Assembly (NCBI RefSeq): GCF_028858725.1
Contig: NC_084774.1
Span: 11,072,001 to 11,136,000 of the forward strand
DNA length: 64,000 nt
Origin: Colius striatus
Taxonomy: Eukaryota > Chordata > Aves > Coliiformes > Coliidae
Direction: 5' to 3'
Every line of letters begins with the position of its first letter. Positions within the stretch are counted from its first letter, which is position 1. Below the pieces are notes generated by a model. That model ran no database searches. It saw nothing but the letters and a program-made list of their open reading frames with translations, and was not told the DNA's origin. This document shows positions 24,501 to 33,929 of the stretch, piece by piece. The translations under genes were made by a program, and so were the position numbers.

Positions 24501-27500
24501 AGCGGGCAGTGAATGCCTCCAACGCCTACGCCAGCATCATTGAGGCTGTGAGGAAAGCCGAGCGGGCGGCCCATGATGCCGATGAGGCAGCCAGTGAGGC
24601 TCTGATGGTACGTGCTGTGGGGAGCCCTGTGAAGACAAGCAAAAGTCAGAGTCCCTCAGCAGTCCTGCAGCTTTTCACACCCACGTGTAGGGCCCTGCTG
24701 CCCCTTCCCTCTGACCCTTGAGCACTTTGTTCTGTCTCAGCGGAGCCTCTGCCACAGCTGGGGCTGGACTCTGGGGGTTTGGGTCTGCCCCAGCAGCACA
24801 CCCAACTGCAGTTGTCTGAACGAGCATTTTTGTGTGCAGTCAGAGCCAGAGACTTGAATTCCTCTTCAGAATCCCAGGGAGTATGTGTTTGTGTTACAGA
24901 GTGTCATATCAGAAAATCTCAGGGCCATCTCTAAAGAGCTGAAGAGGAACAGCAGCAACCTGGAGGAGGCTGTGAGGAGAGAGCAGAGAAAACTCAATGG
25001 GGGTGAGAGAGGCTCTTTGCAGGGTGTGATGTCCTTTGGGCTGGACTGAGATCCAGCACACACCATATGCATTCCTTTAATTGCAGCTATTAAAGGCACT
25101 CTGCAGACAGCAAGGGACAAGCTGGCTGACCTCCGCCTGAAGAAGGAGCAGCTCCTGACCCAGCTCCAGTCTGTGCAGGACATGCTGGGCAGGGACCAAG
25201 GTTTGTCCTGGGGTATCTAGATTGGTTCTCTCTGCTCCCAGGCTGTGACCTAAGGGTGCTTCCTCTCTGCTCCTGGCCATCCCAGAGATTTTTCTCCTTT
25301 CTTTCCAGAGGACACGAAGGAGGCGATCCAGAACGCCAAGGCAGCAGCTGCCGAGGCCAATGAAACTGCTGCAAGGGTGGAGGACACCCTGAGCAGCATG
25401 AGGAAGAGTCTGGATGAGTGGAAGGACCAGTATGGAGGCCTTCGGAACGAAGACCTGAACCAAGCAGTGCAGGACGCCAGGAAATCTGGTGAGTGCTGAG
25501 CCCAGTGAGCTGAGTAGCCTGAGGCAGTGCAGGGATGGATGTCCCAGACAGCTCTGTGCTTCTGGGACTGTCCTTTGCAGCTCCAGGTCAAGAGTAAAGG
25601 GAGGCAGCAGCCAATACTGGGTGCTTTAAGTCCTGGCTCTTTATTCTTCTCCTCTCCTCTCAGTGTCTGTATCAACTGTACCTCACCTGCAGGAGATTGC
25701 CTGCACCACAGCATTTCCACCACCCCCCCAGTCAAGGCTGCTGGATTTAGGGGATCATTCTGGGACTCTGCTCCCAGCTGCCACTGCTCTGACTTGCATG
25801 CCCTAAAACTGCCTGATCTTCACGTCTCCCTTCCTCACTAACCATCAAAACCCCTGGCTCTTCTCCAACCCCAGTGACCAGCCTGGAAAGCACCATCCCA
25901 CTGCTGCTGGGGAAGCTGAGCAGCCTGGAGAACAGGAGGAACAAAAACGCCACCGTGTCCGAGAACATCGTGCGGATCCGCCAGCTCATCACCCAGGCCA
26001 GGAACGCTGCCAGCAAGGTGAGCTCAGGGGGAAGAGGGCTTACCTGAGGCACAGTGCAAAGGGGAGGGCTCAGGGGCCACCAGGCAGGGTCCCTTTCTCA
26101 CTGGAAGACTCCAGAAGGTGCTTTGCCATGGTGCAGCTGGCAGAGATGCGACAGGCAGCAGCAGTGGCCTCAGTGCCGACGGGTTTGGATTTCTCTCTCT
26201 CCAGGTGAAAGTCCCCATGAAGTTCAACGGCAGCTCAGGTGTGCAGGTCCGACTGCCCAGCAACCTGCAGGATCTGGCAGCATACACAGCCCTCAAGTTC
26301 TACATCCAGAACCCCGAGCCCAGGAGCCGTCAGCGTCGGCAGGAGGGGCCGGAGGATGGGCGCTTTGTGCTGTACCTGGGCAGCCGGGAGGTGAGACGGG
26401 GCTCGTTTTGTGGCATCGAGTGGGGAGCAGGCCTGGAGGGCAGCCCCTGTGCTGCCTGAGTGGCTGTGGGGAGCAGGGACAGGCCCTGGTTGCATGGCAG
26501 CCTGGCTGGGGGCAGGGGAGCACACAGCTTGGTGCCCTTCCTGCCCCGAGTGCCAGCGCGTGGCTCTGTCTCTCCCTGTGGTCAGGCCACTGGAGACTAT
26601 CTGGGCATCGTGCTCAAGGACCACAAAGTGCAGTGGGTCTACAAACTGGGCAACGAGGAGCCAGCCTCCGTAACTGTTGATGAAGATATTGGAGAGCAGT
26701 TTGCCACCATCAGCATCAACAGGTAGGGTAGGATTGATGGGACACGTCCCAGGGAGGTTCAGCGGATGACTGTCCCTGCAGCAGGTGTGGATAGTGCTGT
26801 GCCCAAGCCCAAACAGGGTCCAGACTTACTGTGGACTCCAGTCATCCCTAAATGATCACTCAGATTCCTCAGAAAAGCCATCAGGGAGGTGGTGTTTTAC
26901 CAGGTGATGGGGGGCGGTTCCAGGGATATCTGCAAGAGAAGGAAAGATGAAGCTCATCATGGAAGGCCCAGTTGGGCTTGAGCAGTGCTGGTAACAGGAG
27001 TGCTGACTCCTCTCGTGCTGCTGCCAGGGGGCTGCCCAGTGGGACCTGCATCCCTTTGTGGTAGAGCTGTGTGGGGAGGCCCAGGTTTGCTCCTTGTCTT
27101 GCCCATCCCTCCCTGCTGCAGGATCCTGCAGTACGGGCACATGTCGGTGATTGTGGAGAGGCAGACGGTGCACGAAACCAAAGGAGACAGCGTGGCCAGG
27201 GGGGAGCAGGGGCTGCTCAACCTCGACCCACACAACGTGGTCTTCTACGTGGGTGGCTACCCCTCCAGCTTCACGGTGAGACGGGCAGCAGGGGGGCAGC
27301 CTCACCTTCCTGGGAGGTATCAGTGATACCTTTGGGGCTGCGTGGAGGGGATAACCCCTGATTTCCTGGGACAACCAGCATGAGACCTGCCCTAACTGTC
27401 TGGTTCCATCCCCAGCCCCCTCCCACGCTGCGCTATCCCAACTACCGCGGGTGCCTGGAGCTGGACACCCTGAACGAGGAGGTGGTGAGTCTGTACAACT

Positions 27501-30500
27501 TCCAGCGCACCTTCCAGCTGGACACCACTGCTGAGAAGCCCTGTGCAAGGTAGGGCACTGTGCCCAGGCTGGGGGCAGCTCTGGGCCGTGGCACTGACCC
27601 TGACCCTTGGCTGCCTGAGACCATGGCCGTTGGCTTTGCAGTGATGCTTTGGGCCTCTTCTCCTGTGTCTCAGGTCCAAGTCCACAGGAGACCCCTGGTT
27701 GACTGATGGCTCCTACTTTGATGGCACTGGTTATGCAGAGATCAAATTTGAGAGCCAGTTTGGCACAACCAAGCGCTTCGAGCAGGAGATCCGGGTGGTC
27801 TCCTACAACGGCATCATCTTCTTCCTGGAGAACCAGGCAGGTGCTGGGGAGCCTTCCAACCCTCAGCTGCTGGGCTGGGACAGTCCCACCACACTTGCAG
27901 GCACTGCCATTGCAGGACACCAGAGAAAAGAGGGCTTTGGAGATGGCAGGGCTGCTCTGAGCAGGATTCAGGCACTGTTAGTAAAAGCTCCAAGAGGACC
28001 CAGACCTCGCAGCAGTCACTTGTGCTGGAGGGACCCCTCTGAACTTGAAGAGCACCCATGCACAGACCCTCTGAGCCAGGCCAGGGTTCGCTGGGGCAGG
28101 CAGCACTGCAAGGAGCATTTCCAGCCTGTAGTGCTTTCTCTGCCCAGCACAGGGATGCAGCTGGCAGATAAATCCCCAGTAACTGTGACAGCAGCAATTA
28201 GTCCTGCACCCAGAGGTGTTGAAGGGCAGGGGGTCTCCATACCAGGGCTGTGTGCAGGGCACAGGGCTGAGGGGCTGAGCATCCCTCCTGCATCCCCAGG
28301 GTCAGTTCCTGTGTCTGGCCATCCGGGATGGGAAGCTGGTTCTTTACTATGACTTCAGCACTGGCCTGGAGATGGCAAAACCCAGCAGCAACTCCTCCTC
28401 CCTCACCATCAGCAGCACCACAAACAAAGCGGTAAGAGGAGGCTCAGCCGGAGGATGGGGAGGCACCTGGGGTTGGGGAGGGAATGCTGCAAGAGGTTCC
28501 TTGACTAGAGCCATGAATCGGACATCACCTCATGCAGCTCTCTGTGATGGCCCACATTGCCCTGGGCTGGTGGATCATTTTTCTCCTCTGTCTCCAGATC
28601 CAGATTTTCCTCCTCAAAATGAACAACAAGAAGCGGATCCTGGTGCGGCTGGAGCGTCTCACCATCTTCATGGTGGAGCAGGAGAACTCCCTGGAGAATG
28701 CTGTCTCCTACTACCTGGGCGGGGTGCCCCCATCCTTGCTGCCCCCCAGGTGGGTGCAGCCCGCTCTGGGCTGGGACAGGCCACATCCTCCCCCCGCAGT
28801 GGCACTGGGGATGCCTCTGGCTCTTTCTCAGCCACAAGCAGGGCTGTTGGAGCTGCTGGAGCTCTGGGGGCAGATTTCCTCTTCCCACTCATCGCTGTGA
28901 GCTTTTGAGGTTGGGACACCTCCATCTCTGGTGAGAGATGAGGTGCTGGTGGGTGCCACCGACCCCATCTTTGCCATGCTGGGAGCTTTGGAAGGGCCTC
29001 GTGCTTGAGGCACTGGAGACAGCTGTGGCCATCCCAGGCACTCTGAAGGACTGCAGGGCCACATCCTGCCCGGGGCTGGACCCTGCCTGAGGCTGTCCTC
29101 CTCACACTGCTTGCTTCTCCTGCAGCTTGAGAGCCCTCTTCCCCACGGGCGGGCCCATCCGGGGCTGCATGAAGGGCCTGAAGGCTCTCGGCAAGTACGT
29201 GGACCTGAAGCGCATGAGCACCGTGGGCGTGAGCTACGGCTGCACCTCCGACCTGCTGGTGAGCACAGAGCCCTGGCAGCCTGGCAGGGGACGGGGCTGG
29301 CAGGGACTGGGGGCACTGGCCTCACCTCCTCCACCAGCATGAAACCCCCAGGCCCTCGGTGCAGAGAGTGGGAGAAGGGCTCAGTGAGGTGGCCAAGCCC
29401 AGTGAGGACCTGAGCACCTCGTTCCCCCTCCCGGCACCCTGCCCCAGCAGGGCCAGGCTCTCACCTTGCCTCCATGTGCTCCCTCCCAGGTGGCTCGTTC
29501 AGTCAGTGCCCATGGCCACGGGTACCTGACCCTGGCCCTGAAGGACGTGCCGGGGCTCTGGGACTTCTACAGCGGCTTCAGCTTCCGGACGGGGCAGCGC
29601 GAGGGGCTGCTCTACCACCACAGCTCCCCGGTGGGCACGGGGCTCCTGCCCCTTGGGGAAAAGTTGGGGGTGATTTCTGTGGGGCCAGGGGGTGAATCTG
29701 CACCCCGAGGTCCTGGAGGGCAGTGGGGAAACGGGCCTTTCCTTGTGGTGCTGAGCAGCACCGGGGCGATGCTTTGTGCAGGAGGGGACGTGCCGAGTGT
29801 CGCTGCAGAGAGGCCAACTGGCTCTGGACCTGCTGGAAACCAAAGTGACCACAGAAAACGCCTATGCAGATGACAGACCCCATTATGTGGCCTTCTACAG
29901 CGATTCCCGTGGGTAAGTGAGGGGACCAGTGGCCACAGGGGACCAGTGGCCATGGGGACCCGCTCAGCCCACACTGCTCCTCCTGGCAGGATCCGGCTGT
30001 ACGTGGATGATGAGCTGCAGGGCTCAGGGGCGGGCGCTGGGCCTGGCCGGCGGCAGGATGGGCAGCTGCTCTTCCAGCTGGGGGGTTCCCCAGGGCCTGG
30101 AGCCCTCAGCAACCTCAGCGGCTGCATCGGGAACGTCTTCGTCAAGAGGTGAGCACCCCGTGCCACGGCCAGAGAGCAGGGCTCTGCCCCTTCCCCCGCT
30201 CAGCTGGCCCCGTGACAGGGACCTCTCCTCCCTGCCTGTAGGGTGTCAGAGCCACAGATGGTGGTGGACCTGCAGCAGAACGTGGAGAGCATCAACGTCA
30301 CCATGAGCTGTCCCTGGGGTGAGCAGCCACAGCAGCTCAGAGTCCCCCCGAAGAAGGACAGGCGGAAACCCAAGGTACCCGCTGCTGCTCAAACCCCTGT
30401 CCTGCTCCCTGGCCTGGGATGCCATTATGGCTCCTCACCGAGCACCTCTGCCTCATGGCGTCCCCAGGGGTGGTCCCTGACTCCCTTCCCTGGTGCATCT

Positions 30501-32838
30501 TGTGTAGGTGCCAGGCAAACCCTCCTCCAAGGACCGTCGGCACGACCAGGCCGGGCTGTGCCAGCTGCAGCCCCGCGCGCCCAGGGGCACCTTCCGCTTC
30601 GGGGGGACCCCAGGCAGCCGCTGGGAGTTCGAGGGGATCCCGGCCTTAGGGCAGAGGTGAGGCTCATCCCATGCCCACTCCACACGAGCTCAGCCCCGGG
30701 GACTGTGTCCCACGTGGCGCTGGAGAGCCGCGTGCTCCCCTCTCCCTGTCCCTGCAGGTTCCATTTCTCGCTGGAGGTGAAGCTGAACTCCTCCAGCGGG
30801 TTGCTGTGCTATGTGGCCGGTGAGCAGGGCACCTTCCTGGCCCTCCTTGTGTCCGGCGGGCGCTTCGTGTTCCTGCTGGGCGCCGGCGGGCGCCGGCTGC
30901 GCATCCGCAGCCAGGACAAGTACCGCGACCGGCGCTGGCACACGGTGAGCGGGGCCGGGGCTCGGTGCTTGGCTGGGTGCAGCCCTGCTCTGGGCAGCAG
31001 CTCCTCATTGCACTCGGGGCACCACAGGCTCAGGGGAGCAGAGGAGCCAGCAAAGCCGCAGCCGGGGCTGGCTGAACCTGCGAGCTGAGGGCTCCTTTCC
31101 CTGGGCACAGCCCTGGCACTCCTCCACACCCAGGAGGCCCCCAGCGCTGACACTGACCTTTGGTCCTTGCAGGTCTTCTTCAGCAGAGACCAGAGCCGAG
31201 CCCAGCTGGTCATTGACGGGCTGCGAGCCCAGGAAGCTGCCGTGGCCACCTCGGGGCCCTTCGTGGCCCGGAGCCCCTTGTACGTGGGAGGGGTCCCAGC
31301 TGGGAGAGCCAAGGCCCACGTTCCGGTGAGGGCTTGGTGGTCCTGTGGCCATCGCCGTGTCTCTGCCAGTTGCCAGTCCCGTGGCATCACCCCGTACCTG
31401 CCAGGCCTTGGCCCCTCTGTGCTCACTCCTGTGGCCTCTCTCTGCAGGTGGCGTTGGCCTCCAGCTTTGTTGGCTGCCTGAGGAACCTGCAGCTGGGTGG
31501 GAGGCCCCTGGGCCGGCCGGCCCGCACCGTGGGGGTGACGCCATGCTACGAGGGCCCGCTGGAGAGCGGCGTCTTCTTCACCACGGAGGGGGGATCCATC
31601 GCCCTCGGTACCCTGCAGCAGCCCAGGCTGCTCCCACGGCCCTGGGATGGGGGAGGCACATCTCCTGGGAGGCCCCTCGGCCCTCTCCTCACCAGTGGTG
31701 TTTCTCTTCCAGCTGATGCGGTGGGAACCGAGCAGGACTTGGAGGTGACGCTGGAGATCCGTCCCCGCAGTGCCTCTGGCCTCATCTTCTACATTGGCTC
31801 CAAGAGAAGCCACCAGCTCCTGCTGTACATGGAGGAGACGAAGGTAACGGGCCGGAGGCTTCCTCACAGATGTTGAGAGGCAGTGGTCACCTCCTGCCCT
31901 GCCCTGGCCAGCCCAGCCGGCTCTGATGGGTTTGTCTCCCTCCTCAGGTCACTGTGAGAGCCAACGCTGGGGCTGAGGAGTTCTCGACGTCGGTGATGTG
32001 CCCCTCTCTCTGTGATGGGCAGTGGCACACTGTGGCAGGTGAGGTGACAGCACAGGCCTTAGGGACACTGCTTCCCTCCTGCTGCTCAGCCCACAGCTTC
32101 TGGGGCGAGGCCAGCGTCCTTCTTGTGTATTTAAACCCCAGCTCCCACCTGTATGCACTGAATGTGGAGACTGCAGCTGCCATTAAGTCATTTGCTAATT
32201 AGCAGGACCCCTCCCTGATGCTATTAGTGCTGGCAGGTGGGGTGGCAGGAGGGATAAGGATATAGTGTGTTGTGGGTGGCTGCTGAGGCCAAAGGACAGA
32301 CTCTGGGGGACGTTGTCCAGATTCTGGGCATGTCCAAGAGCCAGGCCAGGTCCTCCACCCCTCGCAGCAGCTTTGCTCTCTGGATGAGGCAGCAGCCCTG
32401 ACTCTTGGTTTCTTTTGAAGTTACCAAACGGAAAAACATCATCCAGGTTGATGTGGACACAGAAGGCAACTACACCGTGGGGCCCAGCCAGCCTCCTGCA
32501 CCCAGCACCAGGGCGACCTTCCACGTGGGAGCGCTGCCAGGTGAGCTGGGAGACACACTCCAGCCCGAAACACCCCCCCAAACCGTGAGAGATCCTGTCC
32601 CAGGGGCGAGACAGAGGCACAGCAGCCCCTGCTGCCCTGGTAGCAGCCAGGCTAACGCTTGTTCTCCTTTATTCCTTCTGCAGACAGCGACAGGCTGAGC
32701 GCAGCAGCAGCGCTCCCTCCCCTCCCTCCCTTCGTGGGCTGCATCAGGAAGCTGGTGCTGAACCGGAGCCCCGTGGCCTTGCCCGGCAGCGGGGCCGTGC
32801 GGGGCTGGGTCGGGCTCGGGGGCTGCCCCGTGCTGTGA
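447..32838 (+). CDS. LAMA5: Laminin subunit alpha-5, 3' four fifths of the gene (65 exons)
   Basis: Laminin alpha-5 is the long arm-forming chain of laminins 511 and 521. It is secreted, assembles with beta and gamma chains through the coiled coil, and binds integrins and dystroglycan through its LG domains. I traced 65 exons with canonical acceptors and compatible phases; lengths sum to 9,047 nt, giving 3,014 residues plus stop after a split first codon. Human LAMA5 is about 3,695 residues, so the LN domain and first LE repeats lie before the window. Domain order (window residue numbers): LE array to about 183, domain IVb 184-760, LE to 968, L4a 969-1160, LE to 1483, coiled coil 1484-2049, LG1-LG5 2049-3014. 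Alpha-5 rather than alpha-3 is supported by near-identity to remembered human LAMA5 throughout, for example [20 protein letters not shown] in LG1 and a C-terminus GCPVL matching human GCPAA. Confidence 0.97.
612..1247 (+). mobile_element. CR1 LINE 3' fragment, sense to LAMA5, intron 1
   Basis: The sequence follows the CR1 3' region: agctgaacgtgggccagcaa, ccagttctgggctccccagc, ggctgcccagggagggtgtg, and a tail ccaacccccatcattccagg before gattctgtga. It is truncated at 5' and has no intact reading frame. Confidence 0.88.
1258..1330 (-). mobile_element. Short CR1 3' end fragment, antisense to LAMA5
   Basis: aatcatagaacagtttgggt matches the reverse complement of the CR1 3' terminus. It abuts the sense-oriented CR1, so the two 3' ends face each other. 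Confidence 0.6.
3731..14376 (+). CDS. LAMA5: LAMA5 exons 7-19 (first part): large domain IVb between LE arrays
   Basis: Exons are 3731-3887, 5533-5671 (8a) or 5944-6073 (8b), 8422-8564, 8666-8772, 9446-9599, 10271-10431, 10994-11102, 11616-11713, 12189-12390, 12782-12908, 13019-13158, 13906-14021 and the start of 14301-14512. This is the roughly 575-residue globular module found in laminin alpha-3B and alpha-5 between two LE arrays. Landmarks shared with remembered human LAMA5 include [73 protein letters not shown] and [13 protein letters not shown] beta-strand-rich motif (LF..V.RY..xG...V.GR) occurs in exon 8. Exon 8 exists in two versions, described separately. Confidence 0.93.
3888..5532 (+). 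other. LAMA5: LAMA5 intron 7, upstream of the exon 8 pair
   Basis: This is 1.6 kb with a pyrimidine-rich acceptor. No exon or repeat family is seen. Regulatory elements for exon 8 choice could sit here but cannot be identified by eye. Confidence 0.5.
5533..5671 (+). CDS. LAMA5: LAMA5 exon 8a, the version matching known LAMA5 protein
   Basis: This is 139 nt, entering in phase 0 and leaving in phase 1, with a strong acceptor (ctctctcccaccag) and donor (aact|gtaagt). It encodes [19 protein letters not shown] and then [15 protein letters not shown], closely matching remembered human LAMA5 (LNLTSPDLFWLVFRYVNRG). It ends in VCGN and completes a Cys across the junction with exon 9. The product therefore carries a C-G-N-C pair and an N-C-T sequon, the same arrangement as human TCANCTAQ. 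It is followed after 272 bp by a homologous exon 8b. Confidence 0.92.
5831..5859. repeat. (GGCA)n tetranucleotide repeat between LAMA5 exons 8a and 8b
   Basis: About seven tandem GGCA units lie in the 272-bp intron that separates the two alternative exons, roughly 85 bp before the 8b acceptor. Confidence 0.93.
5944..6073 (+). CDS. LAMA5: LAMA5 exon 8b, homologous alternative to exon 8a
   Basis: This is 130 nt, entering in phase 0 and leaving in phase 1, with a strong acceptor (cttttgctttttgcag) and donor (agag|gtaagg). It encodes [19 protein letters not shown] then [19 protein letters not shown], which aligns with exon 8a along K.xVT..V...LF.V.LRY..xG.A.V.G. It joins exon 7 (ends phase 0) and exon 9 (starts phase 1) in frame, giving QPRRRG-TEQ at the 3' junction. 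After exon 8a it would read t|aa, an immediate TAA. The open frame, conserved protein motif and good splice sites indicate a functional exon. Remembered human LAMA5 protein contains only an 8a-type segment, while the single remembered LAMA3 segment (RVILRYVNPG) looks more like 8b. Expression is not shown by sequence alone. Confidence 0.82.
6074..8421 (+). other. LAMA5: LAMA5 intron after exon 8b
   Basis: This is 2.35 kb with no third copy of the exon 8 cassette that I can recognise and no CR1. It separates both exon 8 versions from exon 9, whose acceptor (ctcccactctag) is at 8421. Confidence 0.6.
9684..10250 (+). mobile_element. CR1 LINE 3' fragment, sense, LAMA5 intron 11
   Basis: It shares ggccaatggcattctgga, agagtgtgggcagcaggttg and tccagttctgggctcctcag with the copy at 612-1247, and ends in gatctctggaggtcctttcc, the CR1 terminal region. 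It sits about 20 bp upstream of the exon 12 acceptor. Confidence 0.88.
14377..15915 (+). CDS. LAMA5: LAMA5 exons 19-22: second LE array
   Basis: Exons are 14301-14512 (its 3' part), 14669-14873, 15051-15195 and 15775-15915. Cysteine-rich LE repeats begin at [19 protein letters not shown] and continue through [35 protein letters not shown] and [15 protein letters not shown]. The last repeat is interrupted by the L4a domain, as is usual in laminin alpha chains. Intron 19 (14513-14668) is 156 bp, a multiple of three with no stop in the reading frame. Confidence 0.94.
16261..17355 (+). CDS. LAMA5: LAMA5 exons 23-26: L4a (laminin IV type A) domain with RGD
   Basis: Exons are 16261-16422, 16601-16702, 16793-16876 and 17125-17355, all phase 0 to 0, so the domain is a symmetric cassette. 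Landmarks are [45 protein letters not shown] and [20 protein letters not shown], all typical of the laminin IV type A fold. Exon 24 encodes [17 protein letters not shown], which contains an RGD tripeptide also present in remembered human LAMA5 (QRGDVF). Such a motif may be an integrin ligand if exposed. The domain returns to LE sequence at [13 protein letters not shown]. Confidence 0.94.
16503..16577. repeat. Two-copy tandem repeat, period about 40 bp, LAMA5 intron 23
   Basis: gctcctgctctgctggg followed by agctcacagcagca occurs twice in tandem, nearly filling the middle of a 178-bp intron. Confidence 0.8.
17914..21406 (+). CDS. LAMA5: LAMA5 exons 27-33: third LE array, down to the coiled coil
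   Basis: Exons are 17914-18027, 18311-18438, 18632-18712, 19135-19349, 20259-20359, 20557-20737 and 21263-21406. They encode successive LE repeats: [70 protein letters not shown] and [15 protein letters not shown]. Exon 33 ends with non-repeat sequence and CEVCDGC, the cysteines just before the coiled coil that help link the three laminin chains. Introns 30 and 32 each contain a CR1 3' end. Confidence 0.94.
19382..19752 (+). mobile_element. CR1 LINE 3' end, sense, LAMA5 intron 30
   Basis: It begins gagcagctgagggaactggg and continues through ggctgcccagggagctgggg to ctcaatcatcataaaggtct. The same terminal block recurs in the intron 32 copy. Confidence 0.8.
20870..21105 (+). mobile_element. CR1 LINE 3' end, sense, LAMA5 intron 32
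   Basis: It has aagttgccccaggggaggtt, ggctgcccagggaggtgggg and the terminal actcaatcatcataaaggtc, closely resembling the intron 30 copy but starting further 3'. Confidence 0.8.
21488..26017 (+). CDS. LAMA5: LAMA5 exons 34-45: laminin coiled coil (domains II and I)
   Basis: Exons are 21488-21639, 21719-21829, 22348-22459, 22992-23162, 23496-23692, 23786-23902, 24087-24241, 24466-24607, 24900-25002, 25087-25200, 25309-25488 and 25875-26017. The roughly 565 residues are rich in heptad-like Leu/Ala with Glu/Lys/Gln/Arg and lack the LE cysteine pattern. Examples are [20 protein letters not shown] and [20 protein letters not shown]. This segment winds with beta and gamma chains. It is less conserved against human LAMA5 than the flanking domains, as expected. 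Donors of exons 33, 34 and 43 are weak (gtctgt, gtacgg, gtttgt) but are fixed by phase. Confidence 0.93.
21971..22015. repeat. Two-copy 25-bp tandem repeat, LAMA5 intron 35
   Basis: gattacctgctttcctccc is repeated exactly with a short spacer. Confidence 0.85.
23385..23403. repeat. (GGGA)n short tandem repeat, LAMA5 intron 37
   Basis: Four to five GGGA units lie about 90 bp upstream of the exon 38 acceptor. Confidence 0.85.
23958..24062 (-). mobile_element. CR1 LINE 3' end, antisense, LAMA5 intron 39
   Basis: catagaatcatagaattgtt followed by ttggaaaagacctttgagac is the reverse complement of a CR1 3' end with its terminal 8-bp repeat. It occupies most of a short intron. Confidence 0.82.
26205..30374 (+). 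CDS. LAMA5: LAMA5 exons 46-57: LG1, LG2, LG3 and start of the LG3-LG4 linker
   Basis: LG1 is exons 26205-26390, 26586-26722, 27122-27275 and 27416-27549. LG2 is 27674-27836, 28300-28431, 28598-28749 and 29126-29258. LG3 is 29490-29630, 29782-29912, 29990-30148 and 30242-30374. These laminin G-like beta sandwiches form the integrin-binding foot. Signatures include [21 protein letters not shown]-like blocks such as [69 protein letters not shown] and [15 protein letters not shown]1 has a bird-side insertion containing R-Q-R-R (26328-26339). The exon 50/51 intron must use a GC donor. Exon 57 runs into a basic linker (KKDRRKPK). Confidence 0.95.
30508..32838 (+). CDS. LAMA5: LAMA5 exons 58-65: basic linker, LG4, LG5 and stop
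   Basis: Exons are 30508-30656, 30758-30944, 31173-31325, 31448-31607, 31713-31843, 31948-32038, 32421-32540 and 32684-32838 (TGA at 32836-32838). Exon 58 begins with a basic linker (KPSSKDRRH) between LG3 and LG4, the region processed in several laminin alpha chains. It then enters LG4 (GTFRFGG). LG4-5 usually binds dystroglycan, heparan sulfate and sulfatides. LG5 landmarks are [17 protein letters not shown] and [15 protein letters not shown]. The frame closes exactly at the stop, which independently supports the whole exon chain. Confidence 0.95.
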
Positions 32839-33925
32839 GGAGCCGCAGCTCCAGCGCTGCCGGAGGCTCCCAGCCCCTGCGGGCACAGAGGGGCAGGAGG
32901 GCAGGGGAGGCTGCTGGGAGAAGGGGCACTGTGGGGGTGCATCTTTCACAACTATAGCCAAAAAGTTGACCCGGGAGTGGGAGCCGAGGCCGAGCCCTTC
33001 CCCCGGGCTCAGGCACCAGCAATGGCCTCATCCAGAGCAGGGGCTGAGGCAGCAGCCCTGCAGTGCACCCTCAGTCCTCTTCCCTTTACCCCACACTCAC
33101 AGTGCACATAGATTTAGTTCACAGAACACTCGAGGCTATTAATAACAGGCACAGGCTGTCTCCTGCCCCTGGCTGGAGGCAGGTTCTGGTTTATAATGAA
33201 TGCAATTAGGACAAACTGGATTAATTCCATCACTCTGTGTTTCCACGAGCAAAGAGACATTGAAACCTCCCCCAAGGGCTGCCACAGCCACTCTGGGAGG
33301 GCTGCACAGGGGGGAGCCTCAGACAAAGTTCTGTTCTCAGAATTAGCATCTGCTTCTCAGATTAATTTATAAGAATCAAAACAAATAGGAACGAAACGGG
33401 CTGCAGCAAGTGCTGAGGGACAGCAGGAACGGCCCTGACTCTCTGCACCTGAGCTCAGCCCAGGCAGAGCCACTGACAAAGTCCTGTGGTGTGAAGCAAG
33501 AGACTGTTGCTTGAAAGGGAAGAAATCACGGTTACCTCGGGGTCTGGCTGGCGTGAGGCAGCTCCAGCTGCTGCCTCTCTAACCCTCACGCCACTGTAGT
33601 GCAGTTTTCACTTGAAAACAATCCTCTTTCTCCCCAGACACCCAGTTCACTCGTGCACTTACACATCAGCTATCTCTGTGTGTGTGTGTATATATCTTAT
33701 CTAGCCACGTGGGGACAAAGTCTTGCTTCTGAAACGGACTTGTAACTTATATCATTACATTGTGGGGTTTTTTATGAGGGGTAAATATTGTAAAGTGGGT
33801 TTTTAACATGTCTATCTTCAACAAATGTAATTATGAGCTGTTTTTAAGTTGTAGTATTAAAGATGGTCTTTGTAAATCACTGGTACGTACTTTGGGGGTT
33901 GAATAAAGTTTTATGTTACACTTCA
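32839..33925 (+). other. LAMA5: LAMA5 3' untranslated region
   Basis: About 1.09 kb lies between the stop codon and the polyA signal. It is GC-rich at first and AT-rich near the end, with a short TG/TA run around 33678-33695. No further exon or recognisable repeat is seen. Confidence 0.8.
33902..33907 (+). terminator. LAMA5: LAMA5 polyadenylation signal AATAAA
   Basis: A canonical AATAAA sits in gaataaagttttatg and is followed by a GT-rich stretch (cagtggtggagag), as expected downstream of a cleavage site. A weaker ATTAAA lies about 46 bp upstream at 33856-33861. Confidence 0.85.
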
Positions 33926-33929
33926 GTGG

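Noticed and set aside
26856-27920. 354-codon minus-strand open frame across LAMA5 LG1 exons
   Set aside because: It lies antisense to well-supported exons in GC-rich sequence, has no recognisable protein features and crosses their splice sites. It is a shadow frame.
30319-30324. Strong-looking donor gtgagc inside LAMA5 exon 57
   Set aside because: Using it would leave phase 1, while exon 58 begins in phase 0, so the frame would be lost. The weaker donor at 30375 keeps the frame.
30809-31867. 352-codon minus-strand open frame across LG4-LG5 exons
   Set aside because: GC-rich codon composition of the sense exons leaves few antisense stops; no similarity or regulatory context supports a gene.
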